Shown here piece by piece: positions 14,555 through 22,753 of a stretch of DNA of 64,000 nucleotides (position 1 is its first letter; every line of letters starts with the position of its first letter). A model generated the notes under the pieces. It saw only the letters and a list, made by a program, of their open reading frames with translations, was not told where the DNA came from and searched no databases. This DNA comes from Tropicibacter oceani (lineage in GTDB: Bacteria > Pseudomonadota > Alphaproteobacteria > Rhodobacterales > Rhodobacteraceae), in NCBI RefSeq assembly GCF_029958925.1, contig NZ_CP124616.1, forward strand, positions 2,108,001-2,172,000, written 5' to 3'. Position numbers and translations under genes: made by a program.

Positions 14555-15898
14555 ATGACTGCAAAACAGCTGCAAGATGGCATCGTTTCAGGCCGTCTGG
14601 ACGGGCCGAGACTGGCCGAGAATTTCACCGACCTGCATCCGCCCTATGACCCGCACGAGGCGCTGGTGGCGGCGGATCGCTGCTATTTCTGCCATGACGC
14701 GCCCTGCATGACGGCCTGTCCGACCTCGATCGACATTCCGCTGTTCATCCGCCAGATCGCGACCGGAACGCCCGAGGCGGCAGCCCGCACCATCCTTGAA
14801 CAAAACATCCTTGGCGGCATGTGCGCCCGGGTCTGCCCCACCGAAACCCTGTGCGAAGAGGTCTGCGTCCGCGAGGCCGCCGAGGGCAAGCCGGTCGAGA
14901 TTGGCCGCCTGCAGCGCCATGCCACCGACATCCTGATGGCCAAGGGCAAACATCCCTTTGCCCGCGCCGAGGCCACCGGCAAAAAGGTGGCCGTGGTCGG
15001 GGCCGGGCCTGCGGGCCTGTCCTGCGCGCACCGTCTGGCCATGCTGGGCCATGACGTGGTGATTTTTGAGGCTCGGCCAAAACCCGGCGGGCTGAACGAA
15101 TACGGCATCGCGTCGTACAAAAGCACCAACAGCTTTGCCGAGCGCGAGGTTGACTGGCTGCTACAGATCGGCGGGATCGAGATCCGCCACGATGCGGCCT
15201 TGGGCGGGGCGATCAGCCTTGACAGCTTGCGCGCCGATTTCGACGCGGTTTTCCTGGGTATGGGATTGGCCGGGGTGAACAAACTTGGTCTGGACGGCGA
15301 TGAAAAGGCCGGCGTTTCGGCGGCGGTGGATTTCATCGCGGACCTGCGGCAGGCCGATGACCTTGGCGCGCTGCCCATCGGTCGCCGCGTCGTCGTCGTG
15401 GGCGGTGGCATGACCGCCATCGACGCAGGCGTGCAGGCCAAACTTCTGGGCGCCGAAGAGGTCACCATCGTCTATCGCCGGGGCCAGGAGGCGATGGCCG
15501 CCTCGCGCTTTGAACAGGATCTCGCGGCGCAAAAGGGCGTGCGGATCATCCACAACGCGGCCCCCGTGGGCGTCCTTGGCAACGGCAGCCTGACCGGCGT
15601 CACCTTTGCCTATACCGAAACCCAAGATGGCAAGCTGGTCACCACGGACCAGACATTCACCCTGCCAGCCGACCAGCTGTTCCAGGCCATCGGCCAAACT
15701 CTGCAAGGCGCGCCCGAGGGGCTGACCGTCGAGCGCGGCAAGATCGCCGTCGACGCGGCTGGCCGGACTTCGGTGCCGGGGGTCTGGGCCGGGGGCGACT
15801 GCGCCCTTGGCGGCGACGATCTGACAGTGACCGCCGTGGCCGAAGGGCGCGACGCGGCAATGGACATTCACGCATCCCTGACAGGGGCGGCGGGGTAA
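14555..15898 (+). CDS. preT: NAD(P)-dependent dihydropyrimidine dehydrogenase subunit PreT
   Basis: 447-aa flavoprotein subunit that passes electrons from NAD(P)H to PreA for reduction of uracil or thymine. N-terminal Fe-S region: CYFCHDAPCMTACP (about 44-57) and GMCARVCPTETLCEEVC (about 89-105). The FAD motif VAVVGAGPAGLSCAHRLAMLG begins near 146 and the NAD(P) motif RRVVVVGGGMTAIDAG near 279. The C-terminal GGDCALGGDDLTVTAVAEGRDAA closes the FAD site. The ATG at 14555 was preferred over an upstream TTG. It is followed 28 bp later by preA; together they form the first enzyme of reductive pyrimidine breakdown. Confidence 0.93.
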   Translation: MTAKQLQDGIVSGRLDGPRLAENFTDLHPPYDPHEALVAADRCYFCHDAPCMTACPTSIDIPLFIRQIATGTPEAAARTILEQNILGGMCARVCPTETLCEEVCVREAAEGKPVEIGRLQRHATDILMAKGKHPFARAEATGKKVAVVGAGPAGLSCAHRLAMLGHDVVIFEARPKPGGLNEYGIASYKSTNSFAEREVDWLLQIGGIEIRHDAALGGAISLDSLRADFDAVFLGMGLAGVNKLGLDGDEKAGVSAAVDFIADLRQADDLGALPIGRRVVVVGGGMTAIDAGVQAKLLGAEEVTIVYRRGQEAMAASRFEQDLAAQKGVRIIHNAAPVGVLGNGSLTGVTFAYTETQDGKLVTTDQTFTLPADQLFQAIGQTLQGAPEGLTVERGKIAVDAAGRTSVPGVWAGGDCALGGDDLTVTAVAEGRDAAMDIHASLTGAAG

Positions 15899-15926
15899 AA
15901 CCCGCCCTACGAGGAGGTATCGAAAG

Positions 15927-17231
15927 ATGGCTGACCTGATGAGCAATTTTCTGGGGATTTCCAGCCCCAACCCCTTCTGGCTGGCCTCGGCGCCGCCTAC
16001 CGACAAGGAATACAACGTCCGCCGCGCCTTTGAGGCGGGCTGGGGCGGGGTGGTCTGGAAGACCCTCGGCGAAGCGGGCCCGCCCGTGGTCAACGTCAAC
16101 GGCCCGCGCTATGGCGCGATCTGGGGCGCCGACCGCCGCCTGCTGGGCCTGAACAACATCGAATTGATCACCGACCGACCGCTCGAGGTGAACCTGGAGG
16201 AAATGGCGCGGGTCAAGGCGGATTACCCCGACCGCGCCCTGATCGCCTCGATCATGGTGCCCTGCGACGAAGCGGCGTGGAAGGCGATCCTGCCGCGCGT
16301 GGCGGAAACCAATGCCGACGGGATCGAGCTGAACTTTGGCTGCCCGCACGGGATGAGCGAACGCGGCATGGGCGCCGCCGTGGGGCAGGTGCCCGAATAC
16401 ATCGAAATGGTCACCCGATGGTGCAAGGAAAACTATGACCGCCCGGTGATCGTGAAACTGACGCCCAACATTACCGACATCCGCAAACCGGCGCTGGCGG
16501 CCAAGAACGGCGGCGCCGATGCGGTCAGCCTGATCAACACGATCAACTCGATCACCGGCGTCGATCTGGACAACATGGCCCCGCAGCCGACCATCGACGG
16601 CAAGGGCAGCCACGGCGGCTATTGCGGCCCGGCGGTCAAACCCATCGCCCTGTCGATGGTGTCCGAGATCGCCCGCAACCCGGAAACCCACGGCCTGCCG
16701 ATCAGCGGCATCGGCGGCGTCACCACTTGGCGCGACGCGGCCGAGTTCATGGCGCTGGGTGCGGGCAACGTGCAGGTCTGCACCGCCGTGATGACCTATG
16801 GTTTCAAGATCGTGCAGGAAATGATTTCCGGCCTGTCGCAGTGGATGGACGAAAAGGGCTATACCTCGACCGAACAGTTCGTCGGCATGGCCGTGCCCAA
16901 TGTCACCGACTGGCAGTACCTGAACCTCAACCACATCACCAAGGCGCGCATTGATCAGGACGCCTGCATCAAATGCGGCCGCTGCTATGCCGCCTGCGAA
17001 GACACCTCGCATCAGGCGATTTCCATGTCGCCGGAGCGTGTGTTCGAGGTGCAGGATGACGAATGCGTGGCCTGCAACCTGTGCGTCAACGTCTGCCCGG
17101 TGGAAAACTGCATCACCATGGAGGTTCTGGCCCCCGGAACCGTCGACAAGCGCACCGGCAAGACCGTCGAAAAGGACTATGCCAACTGGACGACCCACCC
17201 CAACAACCCGATGGCCACGCCTGCGGAATAG
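15927..17231 (+). CDS. preA: NAD-dependent dihydropyrimidine dehydrogenase subunit PreA
   Basis: 434 aa. Residues 1-310 form a DHOD-like FMN TIM barrel with KTLGEAGPPVVNV, ELNFGCPHGMSERGMGAAVGQ and IGGVTTWRDAAEFMALGA. The C-terminus has two 4Fe-4S clusters, CIKCGRCYAACED (about 349-361) and CVACNLCVNVCPVENC (about 379-394). It reduces uracil and thymine to the 5,6-dihydro forms in the cytoplasm with PreT. GGAGGT lies nine bases before the ATG. The gene is convergent with the rutR-like regulator. Confidence 0.96.
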   Translation: MADLMSNFLGISSPNPFWLASAPPTDKEYNVRRAFEAGWGGVVWKTLGEAGPPVVNVNGPRYGAIWGADRRLLGLNNIELITDRPLEVNLEEMARVKADYPDRALIASIMVPCDEAAWKAILPRVAETNADGIELNFGCPHGMSERGMGAAVGQVPEYIEMVTRWCKENYDRPVIVKLTPNITDIRKPALAAKNGGADAVSLINTINSITGVDLDNMAPQPTIDGKGSHGGYCGPAVKPIALSMVSEIARNPETHGLPISGIGGVTTWRDAAEFMALGAGNVQVCTAVMTYGFKIVQEMISGLSQWMDEKGYTSTEQFVGMAVPNVTDWQYLNLNHITKARIDQDACIKCGRCYAACEDTSHQAISMSPERVFEVQDDECVACNLCVNVCPVENCITMEVLAPGTVDKRTGKTVEKDYANWTTHPNNPMATPAE

Positions 17232-17277
17232 GGGAATATCTGGGCCAGGGCGCGCCTCCCCGCCGCTTGGCCCACCC

Positions 17278-17387
17278 GTCCCGGGTTTGCCCCGGGACCT
17301 TGCGCCTCGGCCCGGTTCCTCCCCGGTTCGGGGCGTCGGTTTGCCTGCGGGTGGCGGGACTGGCAGGCCCCGGGTCAGGCCCGGGGC
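17278..17387. repeat. Two GC-rich hairpins between convergent preA and rutR
   Basis: GTCCCGGG/CCCGGGAC (17278-17285 with 17291-17298) and GCCCCGGG/CCCGGGGC (17367-17374 with 17380-17387, overlapping the end of the regulator gene). Both have 5-base loops and CCCGGG cores. No T tracts follow, so they may act as bidirectional or Rho-assisted ends or be members of an intergenic repeat family. Confidence 0.5.
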
Positions 17388-18019
17388 GCGTCGTCCTGCG
17401 GGTGCAAAAGCCGCTCGTACATCGTGGTCAGGAACACCTTGGCCTCGTCAAACCGCGCCTCTTCGCGCGCTGCCCCCAGAACCCCGCGCACCTGCACATC
17501 GAAATCGGCGTAATGCTGCGTCGTCGCCCAGATCGAAAAGATCAAATGATGCGGATCCAGCGGCGCAATGCGCCCTTGCTCGACCCATCCCTGGATCACC
17601 CCGGTCTTTTCATCGACCAAAGCCTTGAGCGTGCCTTTCAGCACATCGTCGATATGCGGCGCGTTCTGGAGCATCTCGGTCGCGAACAACCGGCTTTCGC
17701 GCGGCATGTCGCGCGACATGTCCAGCTTGCGGTGTACATAGGCCAGGATCTCGGCCACCGGATCGCCCTTGGCCGACAATTGCCGCAGCGGGTCGATCCA
17801 CAGGTCCAGAAGCTCTTCCAGCAACTCGCGGTAAATCGCCTCCTTGCCGTCGAAATAATAGACCACGTTGGGTTTCGACAGCCCGGCGCGGGCGGCGATC
17901 TGGTCCAGCGTGGCACCGCGCAGGCCGGCCTCGGAAAACACGTCAAGCGCGGCCTCAAAGATCGCCTGACGCTTTTCACGCTGGATGCGGGTTTTTCCGC
18001 TGGGGCGAATCCTGGTCAT
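17375..18019 (-). CDS. rutR: TetR-family regulator, RutR type
   Basis: 214 aa. The N-terminal TetR HTH reads KRQAIFEAALDVFSEAGLRGATLDQIAARAGLSKPNVVYYFDGKEAIY (about 17-65). The rest is the ligand domain with TQHYADFDVQV, as in RutR proteins, whose ligand is uracil or thymine. It sits between pyrimidine-degradation genes and is divergent from the carbamoyl-beta-alanine hydrolase gene, with two RutR-consensus palindromes in the spacer. The ATG at 18019 has AGGA close upstream; longer starts at 18034 and 18043 are in frame. In E. coli, RutR is released from DNA by uracil; here it likely derepresses the reductive pathway. Confidence 0.9.
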   Translation of the reverse strand: MTRIRPSGKTRIQREKRQAIFEAALDVFSEAGLRGATLDQIAARAGLSKPNVVYYFDGKEAIYRELLEELLDLWIDPLRQLSAKGDPVAEILAYVHRKLDMSRDMPRESRLFATEMLQNAPHIDDVLKGTLKALVDEKTGVIQGWVEQGRIAPLDPHHLIFSIWATTQHYADFDVQVRGVLGAAREEARFDEAKVFLTTMYERLLHPQDDAPRA

Positions 18020-18109
18020 ATGATCCTGTCTCATCCGGGTCACCGCGTAGGTGACTGCCTGTTTATTGGGCGCACCGCAGGGTGCCTGGACGGCGCGGAA
18101 TTAATTCCT

Positions 18110-18125
18110 TGACCATATGGTCGCC
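18110..18125. promoter_or_regulatory. RutR operator 1
   Basis: TTGACCATATGGTCGC matches the RutR palindrome TTGACCA-N2-TGGTCAA except at the last two bases. It lies 91 bp upstream of the regulator start and 93 bp upstream of the hydrolase start. Confidence 0.85.
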
Positions 18126-18138
18126 TCGCCTTGATATT

Positions 18139-18154
18139 TGACCATATGGTCAGG
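18139..18154. promoter_or_regulatory. RutR operator 2
   Basis: TTGACCATATGGTCAG matches the RutR consensus at all but the last base. It is 29 bp centre to centre from operator 1, close to three helical turns, which would allow two dimers on one face of the DNA. Confidence 0.88.
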
Positions 18155-18217
18155 ATTCTGCCGGGGCAAGCTTTGACGCGCCTCAGCGCCGGGCCAAACG
18201 ACGAAACGGGGAAAAAC

Positions 18218-19465
18218 ATGGCAGCTTTCAGCAATATCCGGATTGATGGCGACCGTCTTTGGGACAGCCTGATGGAGATGGCCAAGATCGGCCCCGGCGT
18301 GGCAGGTGGCAACAACCGCCAGACCCTGACCGACGCGGACGCCGAGGGCCGGGCGCTGTTCCAAAAGTGGTGTCAGGCGGTCGGCTGCACCATGGGCCTT
18401 GACCAGATGGGCAACATGTTCGCCCGTTACGAGGGCACGGACCCTGATGCGCTGCCGGTCTATGTCGGATCGCATCTGGATACCCAGCCGACGGGCGGCA
18501 AATATGATGGCGTCTTGGGCGTTCTGGGCGGGCTGGAAATCCTGCGCACCCTGCACGAACGCGGGATCAAGACGAAACACCCGATTGTGGTGGTGAACTG
18601 GACGAACGAGGAAGGCACTCGCTTTGCTCCGGCCATGCTCGCCTCTGGCGTTTTTGCGGGCAAACACACGCAGGACTGGGCCTATGACCGCAAGGATGCC
18701 AAGGGGCTGCGGTTTGGCGATGAACTGGAGCGGATCGGCTGGCGGGGCGATGAAGAGGTCGGCGCGCGCAAGATGCACGCCATGTTCGAATTGCACATTG
18801 AGCAGGGGCCCATTCTGGAAGCGGAAGGCAAGGATATTGGCGTCGTCACCCACGGGCAGGGGCTACGCTGGATCGAATGCACGGTGACGGGCAAAGAGAG
18901 CCACACCGGCTCGACCCCGATGCACATGCGGGTGAACGCGGGGCGCGGATTGGCGCAGATCACCGAACTGGTGCACGAGATCGCCATGAAGCATCAGCCG
19001 AACGCCGTGGGCGCGATTGGCCATATCGACATCTACCCCAATTCGCGCAACATCATCCCCGGCAAGGCGGTCTTTACCATCGACTTCCGTTCGCACCTGC
19101 AAGAGGTAATCGACGCGATGCTGGAGGAGTTTCATGACCGCGCGCCGAAGCTGTGCGAGGCTTTGGGGGTGACGCTGGAGACGGAAATCGTCGGCCAGTT
19201 CAACCCGCCCGCCTTTGACGAAGGCTGTGTGGCGGCGGTGCGTTCGGCGGCAGAGCGGCTTGGCTATTCCCACATGGATATCGTATCGGGTGCGGGGCAT
19301 GACGCCTGCTGGATCAACGACGTAGCCCCCACGGCAATGATCATGTGCCCTTGTGTGGACGGTCTGTCGCACAACGAGGCCGAGGAGATTTCCAAGGACT
19401 GGGCACGCGCCGGGGCGGATGTGCTGTTCCACGCGGTTGTGGAAACGGCAGGGGTTGAGGGGTGA
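18218..19465 (+). CDS. Zn-dependent amidohydrolase: N-carbamoyl-beta-alanine hydrolase (beta-ureidopropionase)
   Basis: 415-aa M20-family hydantoinase/carbamoylase. Metal and substrate motifs: GSHLDTQPTGGKYDGVLGVLGGLEIL (about 87-112), NEEGTRFAPAMLASGVFAG (about 128-146), ELHIEQGPILE (about 189-199), the dimer-domain GKESHTGSTPMHMR and the terminal GAGHDACW. It hydrolyses carbamoyl-beta-alanine or carbamoyl-beta-aminoisobutyrate, the third step of the reductive pyrimidine pathway. The ATG at 18218 has GGGGAA. An in-frame open region upstream runs through the operators and is non-coding. The stop overlaps the next small gene (GTGA). Confidence 0.9.
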   Translation: MAAFSNIRIDGDRLWDSLMEMAKIGPGVAGGNNRQTLTDADAEGRALFQKWCQAVGCTMGLDQMGNMFARYEGTDPDALPVYVGSHLDTQPTGGKYDGVLGVLGGLEILRTLHERGIKTKHPIVVVNWTNEEGTRFAPAMLASGVFAGKHTQDWAYDRKDAKGLRFGDELERIGWRGDEEVGARKMHAMFELHIEQGPILEAEGKDIGVVTHGQGLRWIECTVTGKESHTGSTPMHMRVNAGRGLAQITELVHEIAMKHQPNAVGAIGHIDIYPNSRNIIPGKAVFTIDFRSHLQEVIDAMLEEFHDRAPKLCEALGVTLETEIVGQFNPPAFDEGCVAAVRSAAERLGYSHMDIVSGAGHDACWINDVAPTAMIMCPCVDGLSHNEAEEISKDWARAGADVLFHAVVETAGVEG

Positions 19466-19731
19466 GCGAGGAAAGCCGATCCAATTGGTATCTCGGTATC
19501 CTGATGTGCCTATTTATCCCTGCCGGGACTGTAGTTGGTGGATTTCTGGGTAATGAGGAATTTGGTTTATTGGGGGCGATTATTGGTGGCCTAGCAGGTG
19601 GGTTTCTGGGTTTCCTTGCTGCTTGGCTGGCCGCAATTTTGACATCTCTAACGCTCGTGGCAGTCATTATCCTAGGCCCAATCGCTCTCGCCTTGGCCTT
19701 TGGCTATTACGCGCTTTCGTCATTCGAATAG
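19462..19731 (+). CDS. Small glycine-rich membrane protein in pyrimidine operon
   Basis: 89 aa starting at GTG 19462, overlapping the hydrolase stop. Two or three hydrophobic segments with glycine zippers: YLGILMCLFIPAGTVVGGFLG, GLLGAIIGGLAGGFLGFLAAWLA and LTLVAVIILGPIALALAFGYYAL. Base composition is less GC-rich than its neighbours (many T-rich codons). No family recognised. Its position between two pathway enzymes suggests a membrane role in the same pathway or a drifting insertion; neither is shown. Confidence 0.6.
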   Translation: MSEESRSNWYLGILMCLFIPAGTVVGGFLGNEEFGLLGAIIGGLAGGFLGFLAAWLAAILTSLTLVAVIILGPIALALAFGYYALSSFE

Positions 19732-19747
19732 TTACGGAGACACTCTA

Positions 19748-21202
19748 ATGACCACAGTCATCAAGAACGGCACCATCGTCACCCATGACCGCACCTATAA
19801 GGCGGACGTATTGATCGAGGGCGGGCAGATCATCGAGATCGGTGTGGGCCTCAAGGGCGATGAAACCCTCGACGCCACCGGCTGCTATGTCATGCCCGGC
19901 GGGATTGATCCGCACACGCATCTCGAAATGCCCTTCATGGGCACCTATTCCAGCGACGATTTTGACAGCGGCACCCGCGCGGCGCTGGCCGGCGGCACCA
20001 CGATGGTTGTCGATTTTGCCCTGCCGAGCCCGGGGCAGGGGCTGCTGGATGCGCTCAAGATGTGGGACAACAAATCCACCCGCGCCCATTGCGATTATTC
20101 TTTCCACATGGCCGTCACATGGTGGGGTGAACAGGTCTTTGACGAGATGAAGACCGTCATTCAGGATCGAGGCATCAATACCTTCAAGCACTTCATGGCC
20201 TACAAGGGCGCGCTGATGGTGAATGACGACGAGATGTACGCCTCGTTTGGCCGTCTTGCGGAACTTGGCGGCATCGCCATGGTGCACGCCGAAAACGGTG
20301 ACGTCGTGGCGGAACTGTCGGCCAAACTGCTGGCGGCGGGCAACACAGGCCCCGAGGCGCATGCCTATTCCCGCCCGCCGCAGGTCGAGGGCGAGGCGAC
20401 AAACCGCGCCATCATGATCGCAGACATGGCCGGGGTTCCATTGTACGTGGTTCACACCTCTTGCGAAGACAGCCACGAAGCCATCCGGCGCGCCCGCCAG
20501 CAGGGTAAACGCGTTTGGGGCGAGCCGCTGATCCAGCACCTGACGCTGGACGAAAGCGAGTATTTCAACCCTGACTGGGACCACGCGGCGCGGCGGGTCA
20601 TGTCGCCGCCCTTCCGCAACAAGCAGCATCAGGACTCGCTTTGGGCCGGGCTTCAATCGGGCTCACTGAGCGTCGTGGCCACCGATCACTGCGCATTCAC
20701 AACCGACCAGAAACGTTTTGGCGTGGGCGATTTCACCAAGATCCCGAACGGCACCGGCGGGCTTGAAGATCGGATGCCGATGCTTTGGACCTATGGCGTG
20801 AACACCGGGCGGCTGACGCCCGAGGAATTCGTCGCCGTCACCTCGACCAATATCGCCAAGATCCTGAATTGTTATCCGAAAAAGGGCGCAATCCTGCCCG
20901 GCGCGGATGCGGACATCGTGGTCTGGGACCCCGAAAAGACCAAGACGATCACGGCGGCCAAGCAGGTCAGCGCGATCGACTACAACGTCTTCGAAGGTAA
21001 AGAGATCAGGGGCCTGCCGCGCTTTACCCTGACGCGCGGCCATGTGGCGGTGCACGACGGCGAATTGCGCAGCCAGGAAGGCCACGGCGAATTCGTCAAA
21101 CGCGCGCCGAACACCGCGACGAACAAAGCGCTATCCACGTGGAAAGAGCTCACCGCGCCGCGCCCAGTGGAACGCAGCGGCATTCCGGCGACAGGTGTGT
21201 AA
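19748..21202 (+). CDS. Dihydropyrimidinase (D-hydantoinase)
   Basis: 484-aa cyclic amidohydrolase that opens dihydrouracil or dihydrothymine to the carbamoyl amino acid. Metal ligands: HTHLEMPF (about 57-64), the carboxylated lysine region FKHFMAYKGALMVNDDEM (about 147-164), HAENGDVV (about 180), HTSCEDSHEAI (about 237) and DHCAF (about 314). Length is normal for the family. CGGAG precedes the ATG at 19748. It is second in pathway order but third in gene order, co-transcribed with the hydrolase. Confidence 0.95.
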   Translation: MTTVIKNGTIVTHDRTYKADVLIEGGQIIEIGVGLKGDETLDATGCYVMPGGIDPHTHLEMPFMGTYSSDDFDSGTRAALAGGTTMVVDFALPSPGQGLLDALKMWDNKSTRAHCDYSFHMAVTWWGEQVFDEMKTVIQDRGINTFKHFMAYKGALMVNDDEMYASFGRLAELGGIAMVHAENGDVVAELSAKLLAAGNTGPEAHAYSRPPQVEGEATNRAIMIADMAGVPLYVVHTSCEDSHEAIRRARQQGKRVWGEPLIQHLTLDESEYFNPDWDHAARRVMSPPFRNKQHQDSLWAGLQSGSLSVVATDHCAFTTDQKRFGVGDFTKIPNGTGGLEDRMPMLWTYGVNTGRLTPEEFVAVTSTNIAKILNCYPKKGAILPGADADIVVWDPEKTKTITAAKQVSAIDYNVFEGKEIRGLPRFTLTRGHVAVHDGELRSQEGHGEFVKRAPNTATNKALSTWKELTAPRPVERSGIPATGV

Positions 21203-21208
21203 CGGGCG

Positions 21209-21715
21209 ATGACCGACGCAAATCGCCCTGACGTGTGCCACACAAGGACGCCGATCTTCGGTGTCCTTTCTGGCTATGTCGCGGCGTGCTTGGTGGTGCC
21301 ATTGTGCTTTGCAATCATCGGGATCGGTCCGGAAATCCTTTCCGAGAAACGCCTGGTCGATTGGCCGGAGTTCGGCTTCTTCGGTTTGACGCCGATCATC
21401 CTCGTGTTCTGTATCGCTCCTTTCGCCGGGCTTCGCTGGGCCCTGTCAAAGATGAAACCCTACCGACTTTGGAAAAACGCCCTTTTTGGGGCTTTGCCGG
21501 GTACGGTGATGGGCGTCCTCATCGGCGAGGGTTCGGGGATCGTGGCGTTGAAATTCTGCCTTGCCGGCGCACTCGCCGGCGCGGTGTCCTTTCTCGTCGA
21601 AAGGCAGTCCCGGACGATGCGCCTGAACTGGATGCTGGCAAAGGAGGCAGCCCATCCCGGTTGGAAGGTCTGCCTGACGCAAGAGTTGACCCAGGCCAGG
21701 GAGCTGCAGTCATGA
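21209..21715 (+). CDS. Hypothetical membrane protein in pyrimidine locus
   Basis: 168 aa with about four hydrophobic segments (residues about 16-40, 53-75, 88-104, 110-128) and a C-terminal soluble tail. No motif recognised. It starts seven bases after the dihydropyrimidinase stop region, so it is likely in the same transcript. Its position before the importer genes could mean a transport-related role, but nothing in the sequence proves that. Confidence 0.6.
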   Translation: MTDANRPDVCHTRTPIFGVLSGYVAACLVVPLCFAIIGIGPEILSEKRLVDWPEFGFFGLTPIILVFCIAPFAGLRWALSKMKPYRLWKNALFGALPGTVMGVLIGEGSGIVALKFCLAGALAGAVSFLVERQSRTMRLNWMLAKEAAHPGWKVCLTQELTQARELQS

Positions 21716-21750
21716 CTGGCGGCTATTTGCATTTCCAAGGTGCGCGACCT

Positions 21751-21797
21751 CCGAACTCTTTCAAAGAGTTCGGACCGTTTTCTTTTCAAGAAAACGG
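21751..21797. repeat. Tandem perfect hairpins after the pyrimidine enzyme genes
   Basis: CCGAACTCTTT-C-AAAGAGTTCGG (21751-21773) and CCGTTTTCTT-TTC-AAGAAAACGG (21775-21797), one base apart. They lie in the 240-bp gap between the hypothetical membrane protein and the ABC genes. Neither is followed by a clear T run on either strand; they may limit transcription or mark an intergenic repeat. Confidence 0.6.
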
Positions 21798-21955
21798 CGT
21801 TGCCTCACCCCGGCACCAACCCCTCCAGGTCCGGCAGCAGGACAACCGACTCCTGCTTATGCGGATCTGTACGGGCCATCACGGCCCGGGCGCAGTTTTT
21901 GGCAGATACGTGATCGGGACATCTCAAATCCTTTCTTGGGGGAAAAAATAACAAC

Positions 21956-22753
21956 ATGGTGGCAGAGCAGGTGACCCAGTCAAACGAAACCGTGATCCGG
22001 GCGGAAAACCTTTCCCTGACGTTTGAAACCAACGACGGGCCGGTCAAGGCGCTGAGCGATGTCAGCCTTGACATCAACAAGGGCGATTTCGTCAGCTTCA
22101 TCGGCCCCTCGGGCTGCGGCAAGACGACATTCCTGCGGGTGATCGCGGACCTTGAACAGCCCACTGGCGGCAGCGTCACGGTCAATGGCGTCAGCCCCGA
22201 AGAGGCCCGCCGCGCCCGTGCCTATGGCTATGTCTTTCAGGCGGCGGGGCTGTTCCCTTGGCGCACCATCGGCGGCAACATCCGCATGCCGCTGGAAATC
22301 ATGGGTCTGTCCAAGGCGGATCAGGCCGAGCGTGTTAAACGCGTGCTCGAGCTGGTGCATCTGGAAGGGTTTGAAAAGAAATTTCCCTGGCAGCTGTCTG
22401 GCGGCATGCAGCAGCGGGCGTCCATCGCCCGCGCCCTGTCGTTTGACGCCGATATCCTGCTGATGGACGAACCCTTTGGCGCGCTGGATGAAATCGTACG
22501 CGACCACCTGAACGAACAATTGCTCGACCTCTGGGGCCGCACCGGCAAAACTATCGGGTTCGTCACTCATTCCATCCCCGAGGCGGTTTACCTGTCCACC
22601 AAGATCGTCGTCATGTCGCCCCGCCCGGGCCGCATCACCGACGTGATCGAAAGCACCCTGCCGCGCGAACGCCCGCTGGAAATCCGCGACACACCGGAAT
22701 TCATCGAAATCGCCCACCGCGTCCGCGAAGGCCTGCGCGAGGGGCACGCCTGA
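21956..22753 (+). CDS. ABC transporter ATP-binding protein (nucleobase/pyrimidine type)
   Basis: 265 aa of the nitrate/taurine/NMT1 class. Walker A GPSGCGKTT (about 45-53), Q-loop region FQAAGLFPWRT, signature LSGGMQQRASIARAL (about 146-160), Walker B ILLMDEPFGALDE (about 169-181), switch His in FVTHSIPEA. It energises import through the two following permeases. The operon is tight: the next ATG overlaps its stop (TGATG). A G-rich run with a long spacer is the only possible SD. The substrate is most likely a pyrimidine or a derivative, inferred from the adjacent catabolic genes. Confidence 0.92.
   Translation: MVAEQVTQSNETVIRAENLSLTFETNDGPVKALSDVSLDINKGDFVSFIGPSGCGKTTFLRVIADLEQPTGGSVTVNGVSPEEARRARAYGYVFQAAGLFPWRTIGGNIRMPLEIMGLSKADQAERVKRVLELVHLEGFEKKFPWQLSGGMQQRASIARALSFDADILLMDEPFGALDEIVRDHLNEQLLDLWGRTGKTIGFVTHSIPEAVYLSTKIVVMSPRPGRITDVIESTLPRERPLEIRDTPEFIEIAHRVREGLREGHA

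Noticed and set aside
21805-21955. Minus-strand tail reading CARAVMARTDPHKQESVVLLPDLEGLVPG before the ABC genes
   Set aside because: Looks protein-like and could be a remnant of a lost gene, but it is only about 30 codons and runs into the antisense of the ATPase gene.
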